The notes beneath the pieces are model-generated. The model did not search any database. It saw only the letters and a list, made by a program, of their open reading frames with translations, and was not told the origin of the DNA. A stretch of DNA of 64,000 nt. Origin: Lactifluus volemus (Eukaryota; Basidiomycota; Agaricomycetes; Russulales; Russulaceae). The stretch lies in contig WTXI01000101.1 of the NCBI GenBank assembly GCA_022376515.1, forward strand, positions 58,262-122,261. Reading direction: 5' to 3'. Made by a program: the position numbers and the translations under genes. This document shows positions 45,632-56,373 of this stretch, piece after piece (position 1 is the first letter of the stretch; each line of letters begins with the position of its first letter).

Positions 45632-46588
45632 ATGCAGATTTTTGTAAAGACATTGACTGGGACGACAATCACTCTTGAGACGAAGTATTGGGATACTGTT
45701 AAAGCAGTGAAAGCTAGGATTCAAGACAGAGAAGGGTGAGTCTTTCAAAAATCACCTGGTGATGGTTAAGGTTAATCAATACTTCATGTTGCAGCATCCT
45801 CCCGGATCAACAACGTCTGCCCGTCCGAATCTCCACATTTCTTGTTAAACTGATCTAGCATGACAGGTCTTATCTTCGCTGGTTGTCAACTACAGGATCG
45901 TTGCACGCTTTCAGATTACAACATCGGGAAGGAGGCAACCCTCCATCTGGGTATGTTATTGTACAAAACCATGCCTATGATTAACATCCTTTGTTTAGTC
46001 CTTTGTCTTTGTGGTGGTGTCAGCTACCCAAAGTACATTTTAACCAAGGCTGCTGAGTTGAATGATGACAATGAAACAATTGAATCAAAGTTTTTCCCTC
46101 TTTACAACAAAATCCTAAATTATTGGTTCCCTCCAACAGAAGGCTATGATGTCTGTCCTTGGTGGTCTATTCCAGGATCTAGAAAATCCGTCGACTTCAC
46201 AATCACTTTTGTTATCGAGTATCATCGGCACCCATTGTTGCTTGTCGACATCAAGCCTCCATCGGACTTCCAATTGGATTCGGGGCGTGTTGCCGCCATT
46301 TACCAAGTCATTCAACATCTCGATGAGATTGGGCCAACCAATCAGCATGTAGACTGTTTGTACGCCATTTCTGCGATCGGGAGAAGGTGGAGGGCTTGCT
46401 ATGCTTTGAAGGGAAATGGCAGCAAGGGTGGTCAGCCTGTAAAGGGTGTTGCCGAAGCAGATTCTTTGAAGTCTGCCAAACCGGAATGTTGGAACGCAGA
46501 CATCACATCAGATGTTTCTTGTGCAGCTCTCCAGACCATTGTGGAGACAATTAAAGGCTATGTTGCAGGCCAGGCGGTAGATGCGTAA
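45632..46588 (+). CDS. Ubiquitin fused to a PD-(D/E)xK nuclease-like domain
   Basis: Exons 45632-45735, 45795-45814, 45867-45950, 45999-46588; 798 nt, 265 aa, open. Residues 1-76 are ubiquitin: [10 protein letters not shown] start, [28 protein letters not shown]. Leu8, Ile44 and Val70 of the binding patch are kept, as are Lys6, Lys27 and Lys63. Lys11, Lys29, Lys33 and Lys48 are changed (48 is Cys), and the tail RLRGG reads CLCGG. Residues 77-265 are unlike any ubiquitin. They contain [20 protein letters not shown] followed by VDIKPP. The D135...D153-x-K155 spacing and a following helix with Gln ([10 protein letters not shown]) fit the core of PD-(D/E)xK nucleases. Whether the GG is cleaved by a deubiquitinase, releasing the domain, is unknown. 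The nuclease reading is inference from a motif pattern only. An eroded copy lies at 56.7-57.3 kb. Confidence 0.75.
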
Positions 46589-47131
46589 TTCTGTTCTCGA
46601 AATCTTTACATCTTCGTCCAGCCATCTGTCACCTGTGTATTCTCCTTTCCCTCCTATGTACCAGTTATCAAAGTGTTACTATTGCTAGAAACAAAGCAGT
46701 GGTGTAAGAACGTCAATTATACCTGTATGGTACCAAAGTGCACTATCAATTTAAGCCAGGTAGTGAATCCCTTCGCTGCCAATTGTAAATGGATAGAAGA
46801 AGCCTGAGAACCTCGGTCTCGCCGCTGCGCCCCCATCTAAGCGGTTTTGCATTTCTGCTAAGGCTCCTTTCGACATGGTGGAAGCGGTTTTGCAAAGTTG
46901 TCTGACGCTGGCTATTTACATCAATATCAGTCACCGATATGATAAGCTGATAAGCTGAAAAGAGCGATTGATGCATACAAGCATACTTCTGTCATTCGTG
47001 TCGCCAGTCTGGTACCGGGGATAAATCTTGATATGAAGGATAGATATAGTCGGGGGCAGGTCAAACAGCCGGATGTTAGGAGGAGTACTTGGCCGATAGT
47101 CGGAGAAGCCATTTCTAGGGCTTTCAACCGT
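46589..47131. other. Intergenic
   Basis: No supported gene; separates the fusion gene from duplicated 5' fragments. Confidence 0.4.
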
Positions 47132-47654
47132 AGCGACGAGGAAGGAAAGTAGAGGCGACGAAGAACCACATAGACGTGATAATCGTAGCTTCAGCGAGTT
47201 CGTATAAAGCTTGAGGATGTATAGCGTCCCATATTGACTGTGGATAGTAGTAATCTGGTATATCCGTGAGCCAGATGTATGCAGGCGTGGCGGTAGCATC
47301 GTCCAAGTGGTTGGGAATAGATGTGGGAGGAAGAACCAAGAGTTGAAGGGGTCCATCTGAATCGGCGTGATCGTTAAAGCAACCTCTTTCGTAAGCTAGC
47401 GGTGTTTCTAACGTAGTTGAACCTCAAGGTTGGAAGATGGAGTGCTCTATGGAAGCTAGCAGGCAGCAAGGGGAGGCCCACAGCAAAGACCAAGGCGATG
47501 ATAAAAGGAAGCATGGACTTAACAAAGTAGTGTAGTGGGGAGTGTATGACGCTGCAGTCGGAGTCAGTTTATTTGGCACAGGCCAAATAAGGGACGCGTC
47601 GCGTGTCGCGCCGCACGTGCAGTGCAAGAAGCGGTGACCAATTGTCAAGGCCAT
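47132..47654 (-). pseudogene. 5' fragment of the 951-aa secreted/membrane protein gene
   Basis: The minus strand matches 55565-56120, i.e. the promoter, signal-like start (MLPFIIALVFAVGLP) and first ~140 codons of the complete gene at 53.1-56.0 kb. An internal deletion removes ~12 codons after PTLRF, and the homology stops abruptly at 47132 in unrelated DNA. It cannot encode the full protein. Confidence 0.75.
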
Positions 47655-47781
47655 CTACTGTATTGTCTTTAAATTAGGACAACAAGGGCAACGAAACACA
47701 AGGACCAATAAACGTACTTTCTTGCGGTTGCTCGTGATCGAAACCACTATACTAGATCGGCTCGGGTCCCTTGTTAAACAC

Positions 47782-49187
47782 GCGTCGCACGCGCGAAGGA
47801 AGCCTCGGGTGAGGCCTAGAGGTCCAGACAATGAGAGGTTTTGCAATCCAAGGCCATCGAGCGAGAGGCCGAGCTTGAGCCCCATTTTATCCTGGCGAAT
47901 ATTTTTGATCCATGTTCCATTGCCCGAGTGAAGTCTGGACGGATTCGTATTAGTTTCCTACGGAGTTCATCAGTAAAAAAAAAAGTTGGCGACTTGGTGA
48001 GAAGTGGATGCACGTACAATTGGTGTAGAGATCGGAGATCGAACACGCAGAGCCTCGCGGAGGATTGGCGGGGTCCACTGTCTCAATTCCCACGTCTGGA
48101 ATTGGAGGCATATCGTGTGGCGCAGGGGTTCCCATAACCTCGACGTTTACCGGGGTGACCAGGAAGGGCTGCATCCGTCGCAGTAGGACCATTACCTCCA
48201 GTCTGACAGGCGGCATCCTTACGCGAAGCAGGGCGATTTATAGGTGACCCTGCAACCGCCCGGTCTGGCTGAACCTCGACTACTGGACGAGGGCGCGGCT
48301 TCACGGTGGAGAAGCTGTACTCCGACACCAAAAGTGGTGAGAGGGAAGGGAGAGTACTCGGTGTAGAGACGTCCGAACTTGAAGATAAACATTCAGAAGA
48401 CGGGGACTGGACGAGTGGCGGAAAGTCAGATGGCTCCGAGTCATCAGGTATGGTGTTCAGCCTTGGAGGTACATTTGGTACAGGTGAATGCGTTTCATAC
48501 TGGAGCTCGAGAGGGGTTGGGGGTGCTGTGGCGCCCTCAGTATATGGCAAGCGTTTGGAACGTTGAGGTGCTGGAACCCTGAGATTGTTATTGTACTGAA
48601 CCAGGAGTTGGGGTAAAAGGACTAAGCAGAGGCTCGTCGCGTGTTTCTGGGCCTTGTGTCTCGACGTTATGGTAGAATTCTGCGCCAGAAGGTGATTGGG
48701 GCAGCTGGGTGTGGACCACGATCAAAGGCGTCCAACTCTGCGTGAATATAGGTGCGGGTCGTCGATGTACGCCACTCTGCGACTTTGGGGATGCGTGCAA
48801 GCGGTTGCTGTCTCGAGCGTGTGCCTCACCGTGGGTGAGCTCGAGGCTTCCTAGCAAAGGAAGCCTGTGGTAGGGAGAAACTGGATCGCTGCAACTGCAA
48901 GGATGCACGTCCAGGACTTCGCCTTGGGAGTTTATCGCTCGTCCGGAAAGAATGGGCGTTCCAGAGCTCGGATCGATTCCTAGGTTCAAGGAAATCGACG
49001 TACCAGCTGGGTCGTTCACCAAGGTAGACCCGCCACCAGGTGTGGGATCTTGGAAAGTGCCAACGCCTTCGTCACGGCCCTGATGGTGAGAATGAACATC
49101 AGGCTGCGTCGGAGTATTGATGTCAATGTCGAGGGGCCTCAGAAGAGTGGGGGTGTTAGGGTCTAGTGGGTCTTCAGACATGTCCAT
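47782..49187 (-). pseudogene. Decayed copy of the 416-aa proline/serine-rich gene
   Basis: Starts MDMSEDPLDPNTPTLL at 49187 and stays open for 199 codons. It then hits a TAA where the intact copy has TAT, shifts frame into PYTEGATAPPTPLELQYET, and shifts again near 48216 into VNVEVMGTPAPHDMPP. A 3' exon (RRKLIRIRPDFTRAMEHGS) is still visible near 47980. Multiple lesions make it a pseudogene; the intact relative is at 59604 on the other strand. Confidence 0.8.
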
Positions 49188-49546
49188 TATGAGTCTTGAG
49201 TTCGTAAATATAGTCGTGCTGAAAGAATCGCAATTGTGAGAATGCCTTCTTGGAGGGATATGGGTGAAACACGCACGCAGAGGAGGTAAAATAGGGTGTA
49301 TTGTAGAGTAAGGTATCTAGGCAAGTAGACTTAAGAGAAAGAGAGAGAGAGAGAGGAAAGACAGAGAGACGATCCACGATGCCACAGACTGAGAAAAGAC
49401 GGAAGAGGGTGGCCGATACCAACCAACTAGAACAGCCCCAGTACCTATAACTTATAAGCCCACGACGTGCTCAGTTGTCGACACAAGAGTACCGTAATCC
49501 TCAGTGGGACCCCATGAATACTGAACAATAGAGGTCTGCAACGTAC
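47782..49546 (-). repeat. Inverted copy of the 59224-61021 segment
   Basis: The segment equals the reverse complement of 59224-61021. Flanks on both sides keep the same orientation and sequence in the two loci: ...CTTGTTAAACAC on the left and CCGGCTCGGATAG... on the right. So only this block is flipped. Its ends lie within a few nt of an imperfect inverted heptamer CGTYGCA. Confidence 0.8.
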
Positions 49547-49559
49547 TACTACCGGCTCG

Positions 49560-50554
49560 GATAGTATTCGGTCTGTATGGGCAGTGCGGCAGAGCCGCCG
49601 GACCTAGCCGAATTCGACCTCGTGGGCCGTGGCACCGAATGGCGCTAGGGAAGTCAAAAGCAACTCGTCCCAGTCCGTCGCGTCACTCGGAAGTTGCCCA
49701 TCGACCGCGCCACCGCTGAGCGATCCCCTTACTACATACACCCACGAAGCGTAGGACGCGTATCTCCGCCGGTGCACCTACTACATCTCCGAGTCCCGCA
49801 CATCCTGCAGAGTTGCAGCAGCACCTTTCTGTACTTCCAAGCCCGCTCGACAGTGGACCGATCCTCGACCAGCTCGCGCAGGGCGAGAAGGACATCAGCA
49901 CGATTCAAAAGGTACGTGTTCCGATACAAGGTAGTGAAGACACATCGCTGACTGCGATTCCTTTTTCCTTCCCTCTACGTAATGAACACACCACAGGTGC
50001 TCCGCAACCTCGTCAACAATGGCAAAACATGGTGATGATGCCTGACGGCGTTGCTCTGGGTGACGTCGAGGACGACTGCGCGGCGCTCTATCACGCGCTC
50101 GTCGACCTCACCCCTATCATCACGCTCACCTGGCCACTGACACGGCAACTGTCGCTCGACACAGAGGGCGGCCAGCCTCCAGCGCAGGAACATCAGTTTC
50201 AGCTGCAGCATATGAGCGAGATGGAGCGCAAGTACGTTTGCTCTCTTCCTTAGCTCACTCAATAACTTGATGCTCACCGTGATACTAACAGAAACCTCAC
50301 ACGGCTCGCGCTCCTCGCGCAGCGCGTCTGCGAGGACCCTGACGCTGCATACAGGGGCAACGCCCTCGAACGCATCTATCAATTTACGGCCAAGTTTGAG
50401 GACATCACGTTACGTCTCAAGGTCCGTATATTGCCTCGAGGGCCTTCCATAACGTTTTGAGTATTAATCAGGTTCTACTGATAGCTCGCTTATCACATCC
50501 GGGTTGAGCAAAGATACCGCGTGCGCGTGCGCCACTCGGCTCGGCGAACCGTCC
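49560..50554 (+). pseudogene. Broken copy of the 316-aa gene
   Basis: Matches 61040-62095. The start codon is lost in a short deletion (the CCACCAATG of the intact copy is absent). The tryptophan in WRWEVKS is replaced by a stop with a 1-nt insertion, and a ~24-nt block encoding LPLTPIPE is missing. Exons 2 and 3 remain recognisable (VMMPDGVALGDVEDDC; NLTRLALLAQRVCEDPDAAY), although exon 2 lacks its last 16 codons. The 3' end is cut off at 50554 by the start of the F-box block. Confidence 0.8.
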
Positions 50555-53200
50555 CATGAAACACCGGGCCCGGGGCAAAAAGATACAGTAGATAGAATGA
50601 TCACGTACATGTACACGAAAGGTGCCCCTCCTGCTAATGTGGCAGCTTGGGCAGAACTTGTGGTACGGTTCTCTACAACCACAACTATAAATCGGTCGAA
50701 TCAGATCACGTGAAACCACACTATAGCCAGCTTTTATGACGTCTCGTGCTGCAGCCCTTGTTGTGATTGATTGCGGCCATCTCTTTCTAATCGATCTAGC
50801 AACTTAAAGACGACACCGAGGTAGACGATGGTTTCCATTCCATGATGATGTGATTACAAACTCGATTCTTCCTTGTCAGCTTCCAGGCATAATGTCTGAT
50901 CTTGGAACGAATATACTAGCGCTCGTTTTGGAACTTCCAAATACTAGAGAAATATGCTTGAATGACCCTCTGAGTCCTGCGCTGGTATCCGAGGTCCGTC
51001 GTCTTTCCACTTTCGCTTTCGAGAAGGAGCGCTGAAATATAAATTTTTAGCTTGCTGAAACAGAAGCCCTGATATCCGAGGCCCTTAGAGAGGTCAACAT
51101 CCTGCAAAGTGACATGCGGCCCGTAAATCTCCTTCCAGTCGAACTTCTCATCCACATCTTTGGATTTCTTGGAGGCGGTTCTTTCGTCGTTCCTGTCTCA
51201 CACGTATGTCGAAGATGGAGAAACGTCGCCCTTTGCACACCCTCTCTGTGGACCGTCATCCGCGAAAGTGACGATTTCTTGGACTGCGACTACCTTCATG
51301 GAACGATCGAATAACTTGGTGCTTGACGTTTCCCTCCAGGTTATCATAAGCGATGGAGAATTCAAGAAATTTCATGACGTTGTGACGCCACACGCCTCAC
51401 GGTTCAGGCGTTTACACGTGGTAGTTCATGGCTATCGCGTCTTTGACTTCTATTATTCGCTTTCCGAGTGCGATTTGGTGATGCCGGCACTCGAGCATTT
51501 CTCAATCAGGATAATCGAATATGGTTTCGAAGATGATAGAAGCGATGAAGAACTATTGCCGCTTTGCCAGCGTTTTTTTGACCAGTTGGAGTCTCTTACA
51601 GAGCTGACGTTCAGAGGAACCTTGCCGCTACGAGAACATCTATCGCACTCCATCAGATCGTTGACCATCGCAGACAGATCATTCGATTTGAATGAAGTGC
51701 TCGCCTGCCTCGAGGCCGCCTCCAATCTGGAATACCTAGCCCTTTTGGATTCCGGTCCCACACACCTTCCATCGGTCCACGCAGAGGCCCATCGTGGAGT
51801 TGAGCAGACTCAAGGAATTCCATTGGTTCCAGGGTCGGGTCGTCGATAACCTCCTTGAGACCGTCAAGCTCTTTGAACATCTCGTCCTTCCAGGACTCGA
51901 CACTAGTAGTACCCAATTCGTGATGCTCCTGGACCCTTCAAAATACATGAACTCAGACTTGTACACACCCTGCCACCGCTTCACCAACCTGTTCAATACC
52001 GCCGTCACGGAGCTCATCCTGGAAGCCTCACATTATGCGTCGGGTAAGCCGGCCCGTAACAACATCGTCTTCCACGGACGGCATAACGGCGAGACGGTCT
52101 TCAGCGTGCGAGTCATGAGAGGCTCTCTCGGATTTCTCTGCGTACCCGGCGGCATGTTCCTCACCTCATCCGTCTACGTCGACCTGTCCAAAGTCACACA
52201 TCTCACTTTCACCAGCACGCTCCCGTACGCCTGGAACAGGTTCTTCCGCACCCCGCCCATATGGGCACACTTTCTCCGCAGCGTACCCTTCGTCAACGTC
52301 CTCCGTTTACACGTCAGCACACCAACAGATATCATCAAATCGATCACCAACGCGAGCTACTCCAACTCCAACTCCGACTCCTCCGACTCGCCTTATCCTC
52401 CTACTCTCTTCATACCCGACCTGCAATATCTTCACCTCTTCCGTTGCGGTGTAGTAGTAGTAGGAGAAAAAGAGGGAAAAAGGAGAGGAACTGTATGCAC
52501 CGGAAGCTCGAACAGCGAAAAAAAGGACCTGCTTCGCTTCTTGGCTACCCGCGTCGAGTTTGGAATACCGATCAAGAGTATCGTCTGCTCACCTGAAGAT
52601 GGGGACGGGCTATTACCCGCCGTATTGGACCTCGTCGAGTCGATCGAATTCGGGCGACCTGGGAACTGGGCCGAACCCCAGTTTCCGAGTCGCATGGCTG
52701 CGCTTCTCGAGAAACATCTAAACTAGAGGGGGGAAGGAGGGGGTGCCATCGCGCTGGTCTATCTATCATCCCATTCTCATCCCATTCATACATGCGCCGG
52801 GCCCCTCGTCTAACTCTAGCAACGCTCTCTGTTATTGTTGCAGCCAGACTGCACCAAGGCAGTCTCTTTGGCAAATCAATGCTAAAGCATTGCTGTGCAA
52901 CGAGGGGAGACTTTTCAAACGGAGTTACGGCCAAAGACTGAAAGAGAGTCGCACGGCTACTTGGAGATATATGCATGTCTTGGTGATTACATTGGGCTTT
53001 TCGTTATCAGTATCAAAATGCACGGTTGACCTTATGTTCCTTTGCGTTTGATTTGCGAAACGTTATATTCATCACGTATTGTTACAAAACGAGATTGAAA
53101 AGAAAGAGGAGATGATCCCTACGCGATGACTTGTCTATGGGGTTGTCCCGCAGATGACGAACGACCTTTCCACCCCGTACCAGCGGGGAGCACGATCTGC
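50555..53200 (+). repeat. Duplicated F-box block, copy 2
   Basis: Direct-repeat partner of 42768-45437. Its left end cuts the 316-aa gene copy, and its right end merges into the complete 951-aa gene on the minus strand. Confidence 0.85.
50892..52726 (+). pseudogene. F-box protein copy 2, two frameshifts
   Basis: Near-identical to 43057-44964, with the same intron (50985-51050). The ATG used by copy 1 is followed here by a stop (ATGATGATGTGA), so the first usable start is 50892. A single extra G near 51290 (TTCTTGGACTGC versus TTCTTGACTGC) and another extra G near 51750 (TTCCGGTCCC versus TTCCGTCCC) shift the frame twice. The F-box itself is intact, so a truncated F-box-only product of ~120 aa is conceivable. 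Confidence 0.85.
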
Positions 53201-55974
53201 CCGTTACGGTCGACCGCCGCCGGCGCAGCTGAGCTGACATTCCAGTTCTCCACACCCTTCGCGCTAGCCGTCCGCACACGGCGCCGCTTTGTGCTTTCCG
53301 GCGTCTGCTCCGAACGGTGTACGTTTACCTGCTGCTTATCACCATGTTTACCGAGATGTGGCGCCGAGCGACGGGCACGCGGGTGGCGCTGCAGTGCCGG
53401 AGAGACGCTTGATTGGGGCACCTCGGCGGCGATAGGCTCGCCGGATGACTTCCGCTTACGGAGTGGACTTGGCGAGATGATTTCTTGAACCGTATCACCG
53501 ATCATCCCGTTAACTAGGTTTGGTACTCTGAGGGCATTCTTCCGGAGGACATCCGCGACCTGTAAGGCGGTCGTAGGTGGAGAAACAGTCATTGTAGAAG
53601 GATACGAAAACCGCGAGACAACCGTCGGCAGCAAGGCTATTGTGATGTCTCGTAACGGGCTGCGGTCTTCGTTGCCGGCATGAAGCGATGTAAAGGTGGT
53701 CAGGCCCGACCTTTCTGGCTGTTGCTCCACTCGATTGCCCGAGCCTTCAATGACTGCAGGCGAGGATGTGCTCGCCTCGGCTCCCTGCTTGGGTAACGCA
53801 GACGCAGTCACTTCCTCTGTAGAGCCAAACACAGAAGGATGAGACGGAAGATGCTTCACAGACTGGATGACCCCTATTTGCGAGGGAAGAGAAGGACTTT
53901 GGGCTGAGGTCTCTGGCGACAAAGCGCACTTCTCGGTCCCTGTTACTTGTGGCGACGGCTTGACCACCATCTGAGGTAGCGTAAGAGTCCTGTTTTCTGA
54001 TGCCGGTAGAATTTCAACTCCAGTCAAGCTGTCGCTTGGCCGGCGCCAGTCGTCGGACTGACACGCAGGGGAATTGCCTGGGCGTAAGGAAAACCGATGG
54101 CGCAGGGTGTTCTTCGGTGTAAAGTGCAACGGGGGATCACATCCGTGTGGTGAAGAGGGTAATGACGTGGAGCGCTCGTGCAAGCTAGGGTCCCATGTCA
54201 ATGTCCTTGCGCGGGCTGCTGGTGGGCGGTACTTCTCGACGAGTGGTCCTCGCAGGAAATGACCAGGGCGGACTTTGATCTCTTTGCGCATACTGTCCAG
54301 GCTGTAAGTAATCATAGATGGAAGAGAATGGGTCACGTGCCTTCCGTCTGACCTCTGGCTTGCAGGCACAACAAATCCGCCTTTAGATGTAACAGCGATT
54401 CCCGAAAGAGTAGCATTCAAATTGCCTTCGGTTTGCTCAGGCTTGTTTCTCCTAATGTGCACGTCTGCCAGCCTCCCAGAAAGCAATCCTGATGCCAACA
54501 AACTTCCCTCAAGCGACTCGACCTTTTCTACGCTCCGAGCTAGCCCATTCTCCCAAAACGCGCAGGTTACACCCACCCTTGCCGGATCCAACGGTGCCGC
54601 AGGGTCCCCAAGGTGACAGTACGTGTTACGGACTTGGATACTATCGGAATTGTATCGCCTGCGGCTACCATGAGGTATTCTCGAAGAGTTACGATGACCT
54701 TCTGTCGGGCGAGTTTCGGGCTCCGGAATGGGAGTGGTGCTTATGACGTCCTTGGGACGGCCGTGAACTGAAGACGAGCCGGTGATCATGCGAGAGGCAA
54801 CAGTCTCATTCCTTCCACAAGGGGGCGTTGGGACAGAGTTGGGGCGGAGTCGGTTTGAGTTGTATAAGTCCGTGATTGACATGGAGAGGAAAGGCGGTGT
54901 ACGGTGAGGGGTGAGGGATGGGGTAATTGGAAGAGAACATCTGGTTCCCGCTGCTTCAACTGGACTGATCGTCGAATCAGAGGACGTATTGATCTCTGTG
55001 ATGTCAAAACTATCGTTTATGGCTTTGATGATGGCAGTAGGCTGTGCTTCCCGGGGCCGAGGTCCGAAGAGTGAAAGAGAGAGACTGAGAGTATCCGGTG
55101 ATCGTTGTTGCTCAGGGATCTCCGTCGCGCTATGGGGAGGATGCGGAAAACTAATAAATGAGCATCCACACGTAGGGCTAGTCTGAAGCGAGGAGATAGA
55201 GAGGCGAGACGTGACTAATGGCAAGCTAGGGGTACCCTCAGAGTAAAGATTAGCCTTTCCCAAAGCTACGAGATCCAAGTTATCTTGTGCTGTGTTTGCA
55301 GGAATAGAAGGTAGAAAAGCGTCTACTTCACAGCACTCGCCAGATGAGGTGTTGGTTAAAGTTTCGAGTGCTGCCTGCGTAGGGGGGTCGGTGCTAGCCG
55401 TCGATATTGAAGCTTGACCCATGTTCACGCTATTGTCCATCCAATACGTGTGTATACCACAGAAAATGTCTTGTAGAAAGGAAGAAAAGGCGACTTTGGG
55501 ACTATACAGCCAGCGGATGAAGAGAGCAGTGTATAGGCGCTCCATGAATGTGGAGAGACAGCGACGAGGAAGGAACGTAGAGGCGACGAAGAACGACATA
55601 GACATGATAATCGTAGCTTCAGCGAGTTCGTATAAAACTTGAGGATGTATAACGTCCCATATTGACCGTGAATAGTAGTAATCTGGTATATCCGTAAGCG
55701 AGATGTATGCAGGTGTGGCGGTAGCATCGTCCAAGTGGTTGGGAATAGATGTGGGAGGAAGAACCAAGAGTTGAAGTGGCCCATCTGAATCGGCGTGATC
55801 GCTAAAGTAACCTCCCTCGTAAGCTAGCGGTGTTTGCAACGTAGGCACAGAAGGTGTATGACGAGCTGACAGAAAGTTGAACCTCAAGGTTGGAAGATGG
55901 AGTGCTCTATGGAAGCTAGCAGGCAGAAAGGGTAGGCCCACAGCAAAGACCAAGGCAATAATAAAAGGAAGCAT
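53119..55974 (-). CDS. 951-aa protein with signal/TM N-terminus, function unknown
   Basis: One uninterrupted exon, remarkable in this intron-rich genome. The first ATG at 55974 gives MLPFIIALVFAVGLPFLPAS, a strong signal peptide or anchor. A second hydrophobic segment near residues 125-150 contains AEATIIMSMSFFVASTFL. The rest is a long low-complexity, S/T/P-rich, probably disordered region. A basic C-terminus holds KRKSSGE, TKRRRVRTASAK and ends QPHRQVIA. No family recognised. The 5' end exists in two more copies (47132-47654, 58622-59110) and the last codons in a third (45361-45437). It is the only complete copy. Confidence 0.7.
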   Translation of the reverse strand: MLPFIIALVFAVGLPFLPASFHRALHLPTLRFNFLSARHTPSVPTLQTPLAYEGGYFSDHADSDGPLQLLVLPPTSIPNHLDDATATPAYISLTDIPDYYYSRSIWDVIHPQVLYELAEATIIMSMSFFVASTFLPRRCLSTFMERLYTALFIRWLYSPKVAFSSFLQDIFCGIHTYWMDNSVNMGQASISTASTDPPTQAALETLTNTSSGECCEVDAFLPSIPANTAQDNLDLVALGKANLYSEGTPSLPLVTSRLSISSLQTSPTCGCSFISFPHPPHSATEIPEQQRSPDTLSLSLSLFGPRPREAQPTAIIKAINDSFDITEINTSSDSTISPVEAAGTRCSLPITPSLTPHRTPPFLSMSITDLYNSNRLRPNSVPTPPCGRNETVASRMITGSSSVHGRPKDVISTTPIPEPETRPTEGHRNSSRIPHGSRRRYNSDSIQVRNTYCHLGDPAAPLDPARVGVTCAFWENGLARSVEKVESLEGSLLASGLLSGRLADVHIRRNKPEQTEGNLNATLSGIAVTSKGGFVVPASQRSDGRHVTHSLPSMITYSLDSMRKEIKVRPGHFLRGPLVEKYRPPAARARTLTWDPSLHERSTSLPSSPHGCDPPLHFTPKNTLRHRFSLRPGNSPACQSDDWRRPSDSLTGVEILPASENRTLTLPQMVVKPSPQVTGTEKCALSPETSAQSPSLPSQIGVIQSVKHLPSHPSVFGSTEEVTASALPKQGAEASTSSPAVIEGSGNRVEQQPERSGLTTFTSLHAGNEDRSPLRDITIALLPTVVSRFSYPSTMTVSPPTTALQVADVLRKNALRVPNLVNGMIGDTVQEIISPSPLRKRKSSGEPIAAEVPQSSVSPALQRHPRARRSAPHLGKHGDKQQVNVHRSEQTPESTKRRRVRTASAKGVENWNVSSAAPAAVDRNGQIVLPAGTGWKGRSSSAGQPHRQVIA

Positions 55975-56373
55975 GGACTTGATGGACAACAAAGTAGTGT
56001 AGACTTGGTAGTTGGGAAGTGACCAGTGACTCCCGAGTCAGTTTGTTTGGCACAGGCCAAATAAGGGACGCGTCGCGTGTCGCGCCGCACGTGCAGTGCA
56101 AGAAGCAGTGACAATTGTCAAGGCCATGCTATTGTCTTTAAATTAGGCAACGAAACACGTACTTTCTTGAGGTTGCTCGTGATCGATCACTATACTAGAT
56201 CAAGAGTGACTTCCGAAGTCCGAGAGTGAAATGAATGAAAAACGAGCTAAAACGAGTGGGTGCCAGTGGATGCGAGAACAGGCTGAGCGTGTGATGAAGA
56301 GGGAAAACAAAGTGACTGCATGAATACTGAACAATGGAGGTCTGCAATGTACAGGTGTTTAACAAGGGAACCG
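55975..56373. other. Promoter side of the 951-aa gene
   Basis: Shared with the other 5' copies up to about 56180. From 56320 on it is the reverse complement of the junction at 59190-59260 (CTTGTTAAACACCTGTAC), a third copy of that breakpoint region. Confidence 0.5.

Noticed and set aside
45632..46588. Ubiquitin gene with a premature stop (TAG after QQRL)
   Set aside because: The intron 45815-45866 removes the stop and restores QQRLIFAG exactly.
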